A stretch of DNA of 64,000 bases from Candidatus Cloacimonadota bacterium (GTDB lineage Bacteria; Muiribacteriota; UBA6191): contig JAGSHD010000003.1 of assembly GCA_023954715.1 (NCBI GenBank), forward strand, positions 248,001 through 312,000. The letters are read 5' to 3'. Every line of letters begins with the position of its first letter. The first letter of the stretch is position 1. Positions 18,820 through 28,554 of this stretch are shown one piece after another. Both the position numbers and the translations under genes were made by a program. The notes beneath the pieces are model-generated. The model saw only the letters and a list, made by a program, of their open reading frames with translations. It was not told the DNA's origin and searched no databases.

Positions 18820-21177
18820 ATGACTACAAATAATAGCATTTCCAAAATCAATGAAATCTTATCAGGTGGATCTAGAGATCCCTTTGCAATACTAGGAATG
18901 CATAAACAAAAACAAGCAACCGATGTTGTTGTATCAGTTAAAGTTTATCAACCGTATGCTGATAAAGCTTTTATCATTGATTTAGAAGACTTTACCGTTC
19001 ATGAAATGAATCAGATTCATGAAGACGGAATGTTTGAAATTATCTTTCCTCGAAAAAGCGAAATTTTTGATTATAAAGTAAAGCTACAATCAGGTGATAC
19101 AGAGTTTGAATATTATGATCCTTATTCTTTTTTGCCACAAATTTCAGATTATGATAGACATCTTTTTTTTGAAGGGTCTAACTTTAAAAGTTACGAAAAA
19201 TTAGGCGCACATTTACAAACTGTTAATGGAGTAGATGGAGTCTCGTTTATATTGTGGGCACCTTATGCTAGAGCAGTATCTGTTGTGGGAGATTTTAATC
19301 ACTGGCAGAAGGGGGTTCATCAAATGAGAAACCTTGGGGAGTCAGGACTATGGGAGATCTTTGTACCAGGAGTAGCTGAAGGCGCTACTTACAAATATAT
19401 ATTAAAAACATCAGACAATCGTTTTGTAATGAAAGCAGACCCTTATGGTTTTGCCATGCAAGAAGCTCCTGAAACATCAAGTGTGGTTGCTAATTTAGCC
19501 AAACATGAATGGAACGATCAAGATTGGATGGCTAGCCGTCCTGAAATAAACTCAAGTAAAGAAGCTATGAGTATCTACGAAGTCCATTTGGGATCTTGGT
19601 TACGAAATGACGGTAACACCATGTTGGATTATCGAAGTTTGGCTCATCATTTAGTAGACTATTGTAAGCAAATGGGCTATACCCATTTAGAGCTTCTTCC
19701 AATTGCTGAACATCCATTTTATGGTAGCTGGGGTTATCAAGTTATAGGATATTACTCTGTGACAGCACGTTACGGTACACCCGAAGATTTTATGTATTTT
19801 GTAGATCATTGTCACCAAAATGGTATCGCTGTAATTTTGGACTGGGTGCCGGCACATTTTCCAAAGGATGAGCATGGTTTATCCAAATTTGATGGTACAT
19901 GTTTGTATGAACATGAAGATCCACGTCAAGGTGAACAATTAGATTGGGGTACCTTAGTGTATAATTATGGTAGACCAGAAGTTAAAAGCTTTCTTATTTC
20001 TAATTTAGTTTATTTTATCGACAAATTTCATATTGATGGGTTTCGAATGGATGCAGTAGCGTCTATGTTGTACTTAAACTACTCTCGACCAGATGGGTAT
20101 TGGATACCCAATAAATTTGGTGGCCATGAAAACTTAGAAGCGATTCAGTTTATCAGAGATTGTAACGATGTAATTCATGATAACTATAAAGGTGTTATTA
20201 CAATTGCTGAAGAGTCAACCTCTTGGCCTATGGTTTCTCGTCCAACGCATTTAGGTGGACTTGGCTTTGACTATAAGTGGAATATGGGTTGGATGAATGA
20301 CATGTTAGATTTCATGAAACTAGATCCGATCCACCGTGGGTTTCACATGAGCAAACTCACTTTTGGAATTTACTATGCTTTTAACGAAAACTTTGTTTTA
20401 GTTTTGTCTCATGATGAAGTAGTTCATGGTAAATACTCATTACTTAACAAAATGAGTGGTAACCTAACACAGAAGTTTGCTAATTTACGTGTTTTTTACG
20501 GATATATGATGGCACACCCAGGTAAAAAATTAATTTTTATGGGGGGAGACTTTGGACAACAAATCGAATGGAACCATGATCAAGGTTTAGATTGGCATTT
20601 ACTCAATTATCCATCTCACAAAGAGTTACATGATTATTTTAAAGACCTAAATATGATGTATCAAAAAAGTCCATCAATGCATAAAATTGATTTTGAATCT
20701 GATGGTTTCGAATGGATTGATTTCTCTGATAGTGAAAAATGTATTGTTTCATTTATGAGAAAAACAGATGATCCAAGAGAGTCTTTACTTTTCTACTTTA
20801 ACTTCACTCCAGTAACGAGATATGACTATCGAATCGGTTTACCTTGGAACTGTGAATACCAAGAAGTTATGAATTCTAATTCCAAGTTTTACGGTGGAGA
20901 TAATGACGGCAACTCTGGTCAAATTGAAGCAGAAGAAGTCTGGGCTCAATCTCAAGCTTACTCGGCACAAGTAACATTGCCAGGTTTGTCCATGATTGTA
21001 CTTAAGCCATTAGATGCTCCACAGCCTGACTTTACTTATGATGGTGATAAAATGTTACGAGTATTTACTATGCCTAAAAATATAAAAATGCCAGTACCAA
21101 AACCAAAAGAAAAACTGAAAAAGGCGAAATCATCTAAAAAGGTTTCTTCTAGTAAAAAAGGTACCAAGAAGAGTTAA
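18820..21177 (+). CDS. 1,4-alpha-glucan branching enzyme GlgB
   Basis: 785 residues; forms alpha-1,6 branches in glycogen. Two N-terminal carbohydrate-binding/CBM48-like modules (about 15-110 and 130-225) precede the GH13 barrel. Catalytic motifs: DWVPAHFP, nucleophile Asp in GFRMDAVASMLY, acid Glu in ITIAEESTSWP, and LSHDEVVHGK. It is about 55 residues longer than E. coli GlgB, mostly a lysine/serine-rich C-terminal tail (about 755-785) of unknown use. The stop overlaps the ATG of pulA by one base (TAATG), so translation is coupled. Confidence 0.97.
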   Translation: MTTNNSISKINEILSGGSRDPFAILGMHKQKQATDVVVSVKVYQPYADKAFIIDLEDFTVHEMNQIHEDGMFEIIFPRKSEIFDYKVKLQSGDTEFEYYDPYSFLPQISDYDRHLFFEGSNFKSYEKLGAHLQTVNGVDGVSFILWAPYARAVSVVGDFNHWQKGVHQMRNLGESGLWEIFVPGVAEGATYKYILKTSDNRFVMKADPYGFAMQEAPETSSVVANLAKHEWNDQDWMASRPEINSSKEAMSIYEVHLGSWLRNDGNTMLDYRSLAHHLVDYCKQMGYTHLELLPIAEHPFYGSWGYQVIGYYSVTARYGTPEDFMYFVDHCHQNGIAVILDWVPAHFPKDEHGLSKFDGTCLYEHEDPRQGEQLDWGTLVYNYGRPEVKSFLISNLVYFIDKFHIDGFRMDAVASMLYLNYSRPDGYWIPNKFGGHENLEAIQFIRDCNDVIHDNYKGVITIAEESTSWPMVSRPTHLGGLGFDYKWNMGWMNDMLDFMKLDPIHRGFHMSKLTFGIYYAFNENFVLVLSHDEVVHGKYSLLNKMSGNLTQKFANLRVFYGYMMAHPGKKLIFMGGDFGQQIEWNHDQGLDWHLLNYPSHKELHDYFKDLNMMYQKSPSMHKIDFESDGFEWIDFSDSEKCIVSFMRKTDDPRESLLFYFNFTPVTRYDYRIGLPWNCEYQEVMNSNSKFYGGDNDGNSGQIEAEEVWAQSQAYSAQVTLPGLSMIVLKPLDAPQPDFTYDGDKMLRVFTMPKNIKMPVPKPKEKLKKAKSSKKVSSSKKGTKKS

Positions 21178-23420
21178 TGAATATATTATTTTATTTAGTA
21201 TTTTTAGCAATTATCTATATTGTATATGTCTTAGATATCTTTGATCCGGAAAAGCGAATGTCATCAACCCAAATAGAAGCAAGTACGCATAACGAATTTA
21301 GAGCATTTTTGGATAATTCCCATTGTATTCAAGTAGTATCCAATGAAGCTATCCCTGAAGTCTATTTAGAAACGAAGAAATTTACTCTTAAAGACTCACT
21401 AGGAAAAAAGATAAAAATAGAGTCTCAGGTTTATGGGGATAATCAACATATTGTTATTCTTCATACCACTAAAGCCCTGAAATTAAGTAACAAAGATCTA
21501 TGCCAAATTACTATTTATATTGGTAAGACGAAGTTATGTAATCTGTCTCCTAGAGGAATATTATTCGAAAACTTGTATTCTGAAAAAATGGGTATGCATA
21601 TCTTAGAGGACAAAGTTACTTTTAGGTGCTTTGCTCCCACAGCAAAAAAGGTGTCCATCTTATTGTACAATAACTCAAGGGATTCAGAGTTCCAAGAGCA
21701 TGCGATGCAAGAGAAAAAAACAGGCTTATGGACACTGGAGTTTTCTTTAGATTGTATCAACCAATTTTATAAATACAGGGTATATGGATCAGACTTTTTA
21801 GATACTAAATATAGGGATGTTATGGATCCATATTCATACTTTCATCAGCATCGCTTTAGCAAATCTATGATTGTCAAAGATTCCACTCAAGTTTCTGATG
21901 GCCCTAGTTTTCCTCGCAGTAAAGCAATAATATATGAAGTTCATATACGTGATTTTTCAATTAGTGATGACTCCGGAATGACTAACAAAGGAAAATACTT
22001 AGCCTTTAATGAAAAGGATACGCATCTACCAAAGGACTCTAATATTAAGACTGGCTTAGCTCATTTAAAAGAGTTAGGTGTAAACGTGATTCACCTTTTA
22101 CCAGTTCAAAATTTTGATCAAGATGATAATAGTGATCAATATGACTGGGGGTATATGCCCGTTCACTACTTTTGTTTGCACGGCTCTTACGCTACTAGTC
22201 CCTTAGATCTTTCACGAATCACTGAATTTAAAACCTTGGTATCTACTTTACATGACGAAGGGTTTAAGGTTGTTATCGATGTGGTGTTTAATCATACAGC
22301 AGAGGATCTCAACAACCCTATAAGTTTTCAAGGACTAGCACCAGGGTATTATTATCGAAGGACTGGTTTAGGCGACTACTTTAATGGCTCGGGCTGTGGT
22401 AATGAATTTAAAACCGAAGCTCCCATGGCAAGAAGCTTTATTTTAGATAACTTACGTTTTTGGATGACCGAATATAAAATTGATGGGTTCCGATTTGATT
22501 TAATGGGCTTGATGGATTATGAAACATTTTTATCTGTAGAAAGAGAACTACAAAAGATAAATAGTGATGTTTTATTATATGGCGAACCTTGGGTTGCTGG
22601 CGATTGTGGAATTGAAGTTACGGGCAAAGGTGCTCAACGTCAGTTAGAGTTTGCTGTCTTCAATGATCATTTTAGAGATTCGCTGCGCGGTGAAAACAAT
22701 GGAGAATCAAGAGGCTTTGTACAAGGTTCTGGTGACTACAAGAAAATATGGGATGGTATTCGAGGTGCTATTGATGACTTTACTCACCATCCAACCGAAA
22801 GTATTAATTATGTAGCATGCCATGACAACTACACTTTGAGTGACAAATTAACACTATCTTTACAGGCATATGAAAATCTAAGCGATGATGATTATATACG
22901 TTGCGAAAAATTAAATGCGTTGTTAGTTTTCACGTCACAAGGTATTCCATTTATACAATCAGGACAAGAGTTTCGCAGAAGTAAACAATGTGATCATAAT
23001 AGCTATCAATCGAGTGACTCTATCAATCAAATTAATTGGCAAGACAAAGCCGACAACTTAGATTTGTTTCAATTTTACAAAGATTTGATTACTTTAAGAA
23101 GACAGCATAAGATTTTACGATTAACTCAACGAGAGCAAGTTCAACAAGCTTACGAGTACATTCAAATTGAACCAAACCACCACAATTTGTTTAGCTTCAA
23201 ATTGAGTAATCCTAACTTGATAGACTCGTTTGAATCCTTAATCTTTGTGATTAATCCAAAACCTACTGAAGCAAGTTTTAATTGGTCTGATACAGCCTAT
23301 AAGCAAATTATAAGTTCTAATGGAGTTATTTTAAAAACCAAAGATGCACTTGAAGTGAGTGGCGAAATTATCCTAAATCCGTTTGACTTTATGGTATTTG
23401 GTAGGTTTAATCAAGAATAA
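21177..23420 (+). CDS. Pullulanase / glycogen debranching enzyme
   Basis: 747 residues. An N-terminal hydrophobic helix (about 2-20) without a lipobox suggests a membrane anchor or signal sequence. A CBM48-like domain (about 130-220) is followed by GH13: IYEVHIRDFS, YDWGYMP (the pullulanase YNWGY motif), VVIDVVFNHTA, nucleophile in GFRFDLMGLMD, acid Glu in LLYGEPW, and VACHDNYTL. Type I pullulanases cleave alpha-1,6 links in glycogen or pullulan. Coupled to glgB upstream and to the next gene downstream by 1-bp TAATG overlaps. If exported, it would act on external glucans; if cytoplasmic, on glycogen. Confidence 0.93.
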   Translation: MNILFYLVFLAIIYIVYVLDIFDPEKRMSSTQIEASTHNEFRAFLDNSHCIQVVSNEAIPEVYLETKKFTLKDSLGKKIKIESQVYGDNQHIVILHTTKALKLSNKDLCQITIYIGKTKLCNLSPRGILFENLYSEKMGMHILEDKVTFRCFAPTAKKVSILLYNNSRDSEFQEHAMQEKKTGLWTLEFSLDCINQFYKYRVYGSDFLDTKYRDVMDPYSYFHQHRFSKSMIVKDSTQVSDGPSFPRSKAIIYEVHIRDFSISDDSGMTNKGKYLAFNEKDTHLPKDSNIKTGLAHLKELGVNVIHLLPVQNFDQDDNSDQYDWGYMPVHYFCLHGSYATSPLDLSRITEFKTLVSTLHDEGFKVVIDVVFNHTAEDLNNPISFQGLAPGYYYRRTGLGDYFNGSGCGNEFKTEAPMARSFILDNLRFWMTEYKIDGFRFDLMGLMDYETFLSVERELQKINSDVLLYGEPWVAGDCGIEVTGKGAQRQLEFAVFNDHFRDSLRGENNGESRGFVQGSGDYKKIWDGIRGAIDDFTHHPTESINYVACHDNYTLSDKLTLSLQAYENLSDDDYIRCEKLNALLVFTSQGIPFIQSGQEFRRSKQCDHNSYQSSDSINQINWQDKADNLDLFQFYKDLITLRRQHKILRLTQREQVQQAYEYIQIEPNHHNLFSFKLSNPNLIDSFESLIFVINPKPTEASFNWSDTAYKQIISSNGVILKTKDALEVSGEIILNPFDFMVFGRFNQE

Positions 23421-24508
23421 TGAAAAATATAATATTATCTTTACTATTTAGCTGTGTACTTACATCATCTTTTACTTTGGATATTGAATACTCTAAGTCT
23501 TTTTCTATCCAAGAGTTTAAAGATTATAAATTAGTTAAAATATTCAATGCAGATGGCACTGAGCTATACCAAAGCTTTGTTTTAGCAAAAAATATTGAAT
23601 CCGTTCATAAAGATCATAAAACTTTACCTTTCATTAAAATTCCTTTGAAAAAATTTGCAAGTATGTCAACCACTCACTTATTTCAGCTAAAACAATTAGG
23701 AGAAACACGGGGCTTAACAGGAGTAGGATTCTTTAGATACATCTCTGATAAGCAATTGGTGAAGCAACTAAAACTAAAAAAAGCGAAAGAACTCGGAATG
23801 CCTGGACAAATGAACTTAGAAAGTACAATAGCGTCTAAGGCTGATGTGGTTTTTTCTTATTATGTGTCTTCTGATGAAGGAGTGGTGGATCAAGTAAAAA
23901 AATTAGGTACTCAAACAATCTATATACAAGAATACCTAGAGTCACATCCATTAGCATACGCTGAATGGATTAAGTTGTTTGCTTGTTTTTTCGATAAGGA
24001 GCGAGAAGGTAATCAAATATTTAATCATATTAAAAGTAAATACCTTGATTTAAAAGAAAAGATTTCTGATGTAGGAGTAAAGCCAAGTGTTTTAATCAAT
24101 GAAAATTATGGTGGAACATGGTATGTCCCCAATAAAGATTCATTTATGGCTACACTGATCAACGATGCTGGTGGACATTACATCTTTGATTATCTACCTG
24201 GAAAGGGTAGCTCTAAACTTTCCTTTGAAACAGTCGTCGCTAAAGGAATCAATGCAGACTATTGGATAAATCCTGGGCAAGCGACCTCATTAGCTGAATT
24301 GCAGCAAAACGATAGTAGATATAAACTGTTTCATGCCTTTAAGAATCAATGTATATACAATTGTAATAAACGCTCTTTGCTTGGCTTACCAAATACTTAT
24401 TTTGATGAAGCATTATCTCAACCACATTTATTATTAGATGAATTAATCTCCATATTTCATCATCAATTATTGAAAACGAATAAAAAGTGGTATCATCGCT
24501 TAAAATAG
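23420..24508 (+). CDS. Periplasmic substrate-binding protein, BtuF/FepB-type
   Basis: 362 residues with signal peptide (about 1-18). Two lobes with a long connecting helix match the helical-backbone metal-receptor superfamily (PF01497): IASKADVVFSYY, TQTIYIQEYLESHPLAYAEWIKLFACFF, then WYVPNKDSFMATLINDAGG and DYWINPGQ. These proteins deliver siderophores, haem or cobalamin to ABC permeases. No permease or ATPase gene is next to it; instead it is coupled by a 1-bp overlap to pulA, an unusual partner. The substrate is unknown. It might serve a transporter encoded elsewhere. Confidence 0.78.
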   Translation: MKNIILSLLFSCVLTSSFTLDIEYSKSFSIQEFKDYKLVKIFNADGTELYQSFVLAKNIESVHKDHKTLPFIKIPLKKFASMSTTHLFQLKQLGETRGLTGVGFFRYISDKQLVKQLKLKKAKELGMPGQMNLESTIASKADVVFSYYVSSDEGVVDQVKKLGTQTIYIQEYLESHPLAYAEWIKLFACFFDKEREGNQIFNHIKSKYLDLKEKISDVGVKPSVLINENYGGTWYVPNKDSFMATLINDAGGHYIFDYLPGKGSSKLSFETVVAKGINADYWINPGQATSLAELQQNDSRYKLFHAFKNQCIYNCNKRSLLGLPNTYFDEALSQPHLLLDELISIFHHQLLKTNKKWYHRLK

Positions 24509-24547
24509 GTCTCTTGTTGTAATCCAATGAAAGTAACATGTATATAA

Positions 24548-25675
24548 ATGTTTTTTAATCTCTTTAATATAAGTTATTTACTATTATTGGCTATTTTAAC
24601 CAAAGTCATTCCAGAGCGTTTTAAACACTTACATTTTACAATATTTGGTATTTTATTTGTATCATATTACAGTTTAGAGTCGGTCCTAGCATTAGTGTTA
24701 GCTTGCATTGTACTCTTGATATCCAATTATAAAAAATCTATTTCGATAGCCAAATATCTACTTGCAACTGCAGTTGTTTTGTATTTCTCCATAATATGGA
24801 TTTTTTCATTAGATATCAAAGACGACTTTCCTTATGAGTTACTTGTACTTATGTGGTTTAACCTAGCTAGATATTGGCATGTTTGGATTGATTATTGTTG
24901 CGCCAACAACTGGCTACAATCTAGACAATTACTTTCATATTTATGGTTTCCTACTATATTGTTTGCTGGCCCTATGGAGACATATCAAGACTTTGCACGT
25001 TTTGATGAAAAGCCTAAAGCCGTAAATTATGAAATAGTAGTTACCCTACTATTTACAGCATTACTAAGTGGAACAATATCATACTTGATTAATCAATATC
25101 TAAAAATTTATTCATTCGGCTTTAATAACGAAACTCTGCTATCTGTGTTTATGTATGTCAATTTAAATGCGATTTTGATATTCTTTGACATGTCCTCTTG
25201 GATCTGTTTGGCTAGGTCTTTTGCACACCTCATGGGCTATCCCTTTGATAGTATTAATTTCAAATTATTCATTCTGAGTAAAAATCCCGTACAATTCTGG
25301 AATCGGTGGAATATGTCATTTACAAGGTGGATTCAAAAATACATATTTGCTAGTAATCTAACTCTATTTATGAATAATCGACGACGAATTGTAAGTTGGA
25401 CTATCGCATGGTTTATATGTTGTGGATTGTTACATAAGTATTCTATGCAGTTTGTGATATGGGGTTCATTACATGCACTAGGCATCATTGTTACCCACGG
25501 ATTTTTACGCTACAAAATGAAATTGCAGAAGATTCCCTTATATAATAAATTTGTGTATAGAGGTATTTCCATATTTATAACAATGATCTTTTTACATATT
25601 ACTTGTATATTTATGAGTCCACACTATGAACAAGTTGTCAGTAGATATATTCAGTTATTTACTCTGTGGTTTTGA
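24548..25675 (+). CDS. MBOAT-family membrane O-acyltransferase
   Basis: 375 residues with about nine to ten membrane helices. Family landmarks are FPTILFAGPMETYQDFARF, QFWNRWNMSFTRWIQKYIF and GLLHKYSMQFVIWGSLHALG, whose conserved His is the presumed catalytic residue of membrane-bound O-acyltransferases such as AlgI and DltB. It lacks the accessory SGNH or AlgJ-like genes usually found beside AlgI-type enzymes. At 375 residues it is shorter than AlgI (about 520). The acceptor is unknown. It starts 39 bp after the binding-protein gene and may belong to the same operon. Confidence 0.8.
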   Translation: MFFNLFNISYLLLLAILTKVIPERFKHLHFTIFGILFVSYYSLESVLALVLACIVLLISNYKKSISIAKYLLATAVVLYFSIIWIFSLDIKDDFPYELLVLMWFNLARYWHVWIDYCCANNWLQSRQLLSYLWFPTILFAGPMETYQDFARFDEKPKAVNYEIVVTLLFTALLSGTISYLINQYLKIYSFGFNNETLLSVFMYVNLNAILIFFDMSSWICLARSFAHLMGYPFDSINFKLFILSKNPVQFWNRWNMSFTRWIQKYIFASNLTLFMNNRRRIVSWTIAWFICCGLLHKYSMQFVIWGSLHALGIIVTHGFLRYKMKLQKIPLYNKFVYRGISIFITMIFLHITCIFMSPHYEQVVSRYIQLFTLWF

Positions 25676-25799
25676 TGTAAACAAAGTATTTATACCTTGA
25701 ACTTGACCGTACTGGAAAATATTTTAGTACTAGTAATTGACATACCTACTGTATAACATCAAAATGATATGTACCAATCTCGTTATGACAGGAACAAAA

Positions 25800-27203
25800 A
25801 TGATATTCCAACAACAATTTGAAAGTCTAATTTTGTCTTTGATACAAAAGTATAAACATCAAACAGACTACCTAGAAATTCGACTAGAAGAAAGCGATCA
25901 AGAAGGCATCAACTTAAATAAAGATGGCATTCAAAAAATTGGTTCTTCAAAAAAGGTAGGAGGTTGTGTTCGATCTTGTTATAAGGGGGGATTTGGTTTT
26001 GCGTCGTTTTGTGACTTACAACAAGCTGAGACAAAAGTCCAAGAAGCAATCGCTATATCTAAATTGATTGGTAATTCTAAAACCTGCTTAGCTCCAGTTC
26101 CTGCCGTGAAAGATTGGGTAAAGATTAAACCATTATTAAACCCAAGAGATATAAGTCTATCTGAAAAAATTCAAATACTTAACTCGTATAAAGACGTTTT
26201 TGAAAGTGTTAAGTCCGACCGAATTTTTGATTATAGTGTGCGCTATGCACAAGAGTTTCATAACAAAATTTTTGTGAATAGCGAAGGTAGTTATATAAAA
26301 CAAGAGTTTTTATCTATGGACTTTGTTCTTGGTGCAACAGCTTTTTACAATGGAGTCCAAACACCGATGCAAAAAGTGTTTAATTGTACCCAAGACTTTA
26401 AGTTTTGTAAAAACAAAGAAGATGAAGTAAAAGAAATTTGTGCAGATGCCCATCTGTTTTCTGATGCCCAAGATATGAAAGGCTGTGAAACAACAGTAAT
26501 CATGGACTCTGCTTTGTCAGGAGTGTTTGCTCATGAAGCCTTTGGTCATACATCGGAAGCTGACTTATTTGCTTCTAGCCCAGGTGGTCGAGAGACACTA
26601 AAGATCGGACGTAAATTTGGTACTGACAAGTTAAATATATATGATTGTGGAGATATGACTAATTATTCAGGAAGCTTAAAGTATGATGATGAGGGTGTAG
26701 CCACTAGAAAATCTAAATTGATTGAAAATGGTGTATTGGTTGGCAGACTGCATTCACGAAGCACAGCATATGATTTCGAAGAAGAAGTAACAGGGAGTGC
26801 ACGGGCTATGACCTATGAGTTTCCTCCTATTGTTCGAATGCGAAACACATGCATAGGTATGGGAGATGACAAATTTGAAGATCTTCTTGCAGATGTAAAA
26901 GATGGAGTTTATGCAGTGAGCTTACGCGGTGGTTTTGGAGGAGAAAATTTTTCATTTAGTCCACTAAAAGGATATAGGATTCGAAATGGGAAGATCTGTG
27001 AACCTGTGAAAAACTTTAATATAACAGGCAATCTCTTCGAAACTTTAGGTAGAATCGACGGAATCACCGGTAAAGAGGATTTTTCAACCTTAGCTGCTGG
27101 TGGAGAAAACGGTGGATGTGGAAAAATGGAACAATATCCTCTACCTGTTGGTATGACTGCACCCCGCATTCGTATTTCAAAAATATCTGTAGGAGGGAAC
27201 TAA
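25800..27203 (+). CDS. TldD metalloprotease subunit
   Basis: 467 residues from the chosen ATG. TldD and TldE (PmbA) form a heterodimeric zinc protease that degrades unfolded or modified peptides, including processing of microcin B17 and CcdA in E. coli. The HExxxH zinc motif is intact in VFAHEAFGHTSEAD, followed by the glycine-rich C-terminal ENFSFSPLKGYRI. AGGA lies 6 nt before the ATG at 25800; the frame opens at 25737 but that start has no ribosome site. Followed one base later by pmbA, as is typical. Confidence 0.95.
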   Translation: MIFQQQFESLILSLIQKYKHQTDYLEIRLEESDQEGINLNKDGIQKIGSSKKVGGCVRSCYKGGFGFASFCDLQQAETKVQEAIAISKLIGNSKTCLAPVPAVKDWVKIKPLLNPRDISLSEKIQILNSYKDVFESVKSDRIFDYSVRYAQEFHNKIFVNSEGSYIKQEFLSMDFVLGATAFYNGVQTPMQKVFNCTQDFKFCKNKEDEVKEICADAHLFSDAQDMKGCETTVIMDSALSGVFAHEAFGHTSEADLFASSPGGRETLKIGRKFGTDKLNIYDCGDMTNYSGSLKYDDEGVATRKSKLIENGVLVGRLHSRSTAYDFEEEVTGSARAMTYEFPPIVRMRNTCIGMGDDKFEDLLADVKDGVYAVSLRGGFGGENFSFSPLKGYRIRNGKICEPVKNFNITGNLFETLGRIDGITGKEDFSTLAAGGENGGCGKMEQYPLPVGMTAPRIRISKISVGGN

Positions 27204-27204
27204 A

Positions 27205-28443
27205 ATGAGCTGGCAAATTTTAGAAACCACAGGTAATACTCTACAGATCAAGTATGAAAAAAATAAGCTTCAATCCTATGAACAAAAAGAATCTTCTTCT
27301 AAGATTTTTAAATTAATTGAAAATGGTAAACGGGCGGTAGTCACTGGAGAGTTTGAAACAAGTGATGAAGAGCTAATGTCTTCTGCTAGAGAGTATATTC
27401 CTTATGGCTATGATGTGGACTACGATTTTCCTGAAAAATTAGATTTAAAAGATAAAAGCACGCTGTCTAGTGAATATTTTTCTTTACTCAAAGAAAAACA
27501 CATTCAAGAAATCGGAGATGAGATTGTCCAAAAAATAAGCTCTAAATACCCTCAAATGGCAGTAGATCTAAAAATTGTTAAGGCACATCATAAAATTCAT
27601 ATTCGAAATTCTTATGATGTTGATGGAACATTCGAAAAAGACACTTTTATTATAGATTTACTTTTTACTTCTTGCAGTGAAAATGACATCTTTTTTTGGG
27701 GAGAAAACTTTTCAACCTTGCCTCAAAATGTGTTTGAAATATGGAATTGGCTGCAACAAACTATGGATAAGTTAGATCAGCTACAGACCTTTTCTGATAT
27801 TAAGGCTGGGTCTTATCCTTTTTTGTTTCCTCCAGAAGTAGTAAGTTCATGTTTATTACCTGTACTAGATGCTGGATTTGGAGCACGTACCCTAGAAAAC
27901 AAATCCTCACCACTTCTATCTAAAGTAGATACTAGAGTTCTGTCAAAAGATGTGAACATAGTAGAAGAGGCTAAATATATTCCCTTTGATTTAGACGGGA
28001 TTGCAAGCGTGCCTAAAACTTACTTTGAAAACGGTACTTTAAAGACATTGCCTGTTTTGTTATCCTCATCAAATAAGTTGAAGTTAGCTCCTAACGGAGC
28101 AAACTATGGATCTAGCTACTATACTGATTTGAGCTTTCGAGCTGGATCTCATAATTTGGATGATATGATTGCTACCATTCAAGAGGGGATCTATCTACTT
28201 ATGTCTGGTGATATGACTCAAGGACAAATTATAAATGGTGATCTATCTGGTACGATTATGGTTGCTTTACACATAAAGAATGGCAAAATTGTAGGTCGTA
28301 TCAAGGGGAAAACCTTAAGTTGTAATTTTTATAAAATGCTTAATGAGGATTTACTAGCATTAAGCAAAGAAACGAAAACTTTTGGAAGCCAATCTTTTGT
28401 ACAGTGTCCTTATGTATTATCAAAAAATATATCTGTAGTATGA
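27205..28443 (+). CDS. PmbA/TldE protease subunit
   Basis: 412 residues. Non-zinc partner of TldD: it shares the fold, with the C-terminal module SYYTDLSFRAGS and GDMTQGQIINGDLSG, but has no HExxxH, as expected for TldE. GGAGGG, located inside the end of tldD, supplies its ribosome-binding site, and the spacing of one base between the genes shows a co-translated pair. Sequence conservation is weaker than in tldD. Confidence 0.9.
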   Translation: MSWQILETTGNTLQIKYEKNKLQSYEQKESSSKIFKLIENGKRAVVTGEFETSDEELMSSAREYIPYGYDVDYDFPEKLDLKDKSTLSSEYFSLLKEKHIQEIGDEIVQKISSKYPQMAVDLKIVKAHHKIHIRNSYDVDGTFEKDTFIIDLLFTSCSENDIFFWGENFSTLPQNVFEIWNWLQQTMDKLDQLQTFSDIKAGSYPFLFPPEVVSSCLLPVLDAGFGARTLENKSSPLLSKVDTRVLSKDVNIVEEAKYIPFDLDGIASVPKTYFENGTLKTLPVLLSSSNKLKLAPNGANYGSSYYTDLSFRAGSHNLDDMIATIQEGIYLLMSGDMTQGQIINGDLSGTIMVALHIKNGKIVGRIKGKTLSCNFYKMLNEDLLALSKETKTFGSQSFVQCPYVLSKNISVV

Positions 28444-28554
28444 CATAATTTGAAATTATTTGCCGTATAATGCAACCTTTATTATAGACTCTCGTAGTCA
28501 CATTGATTAAACTATGATTTTAGCCAGTTTGGCATAATATTTTTGGGAGAACAA

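Noticed and set aside
25800..28443. TldD/PmbA as dedicated maturation protease of the double-glycine peptide
   Set aside because: TldD/E can process peptide precursors elsewhere, but the pair is widespread, lies 14 kb away, and the C39 domain already explains cleavage.
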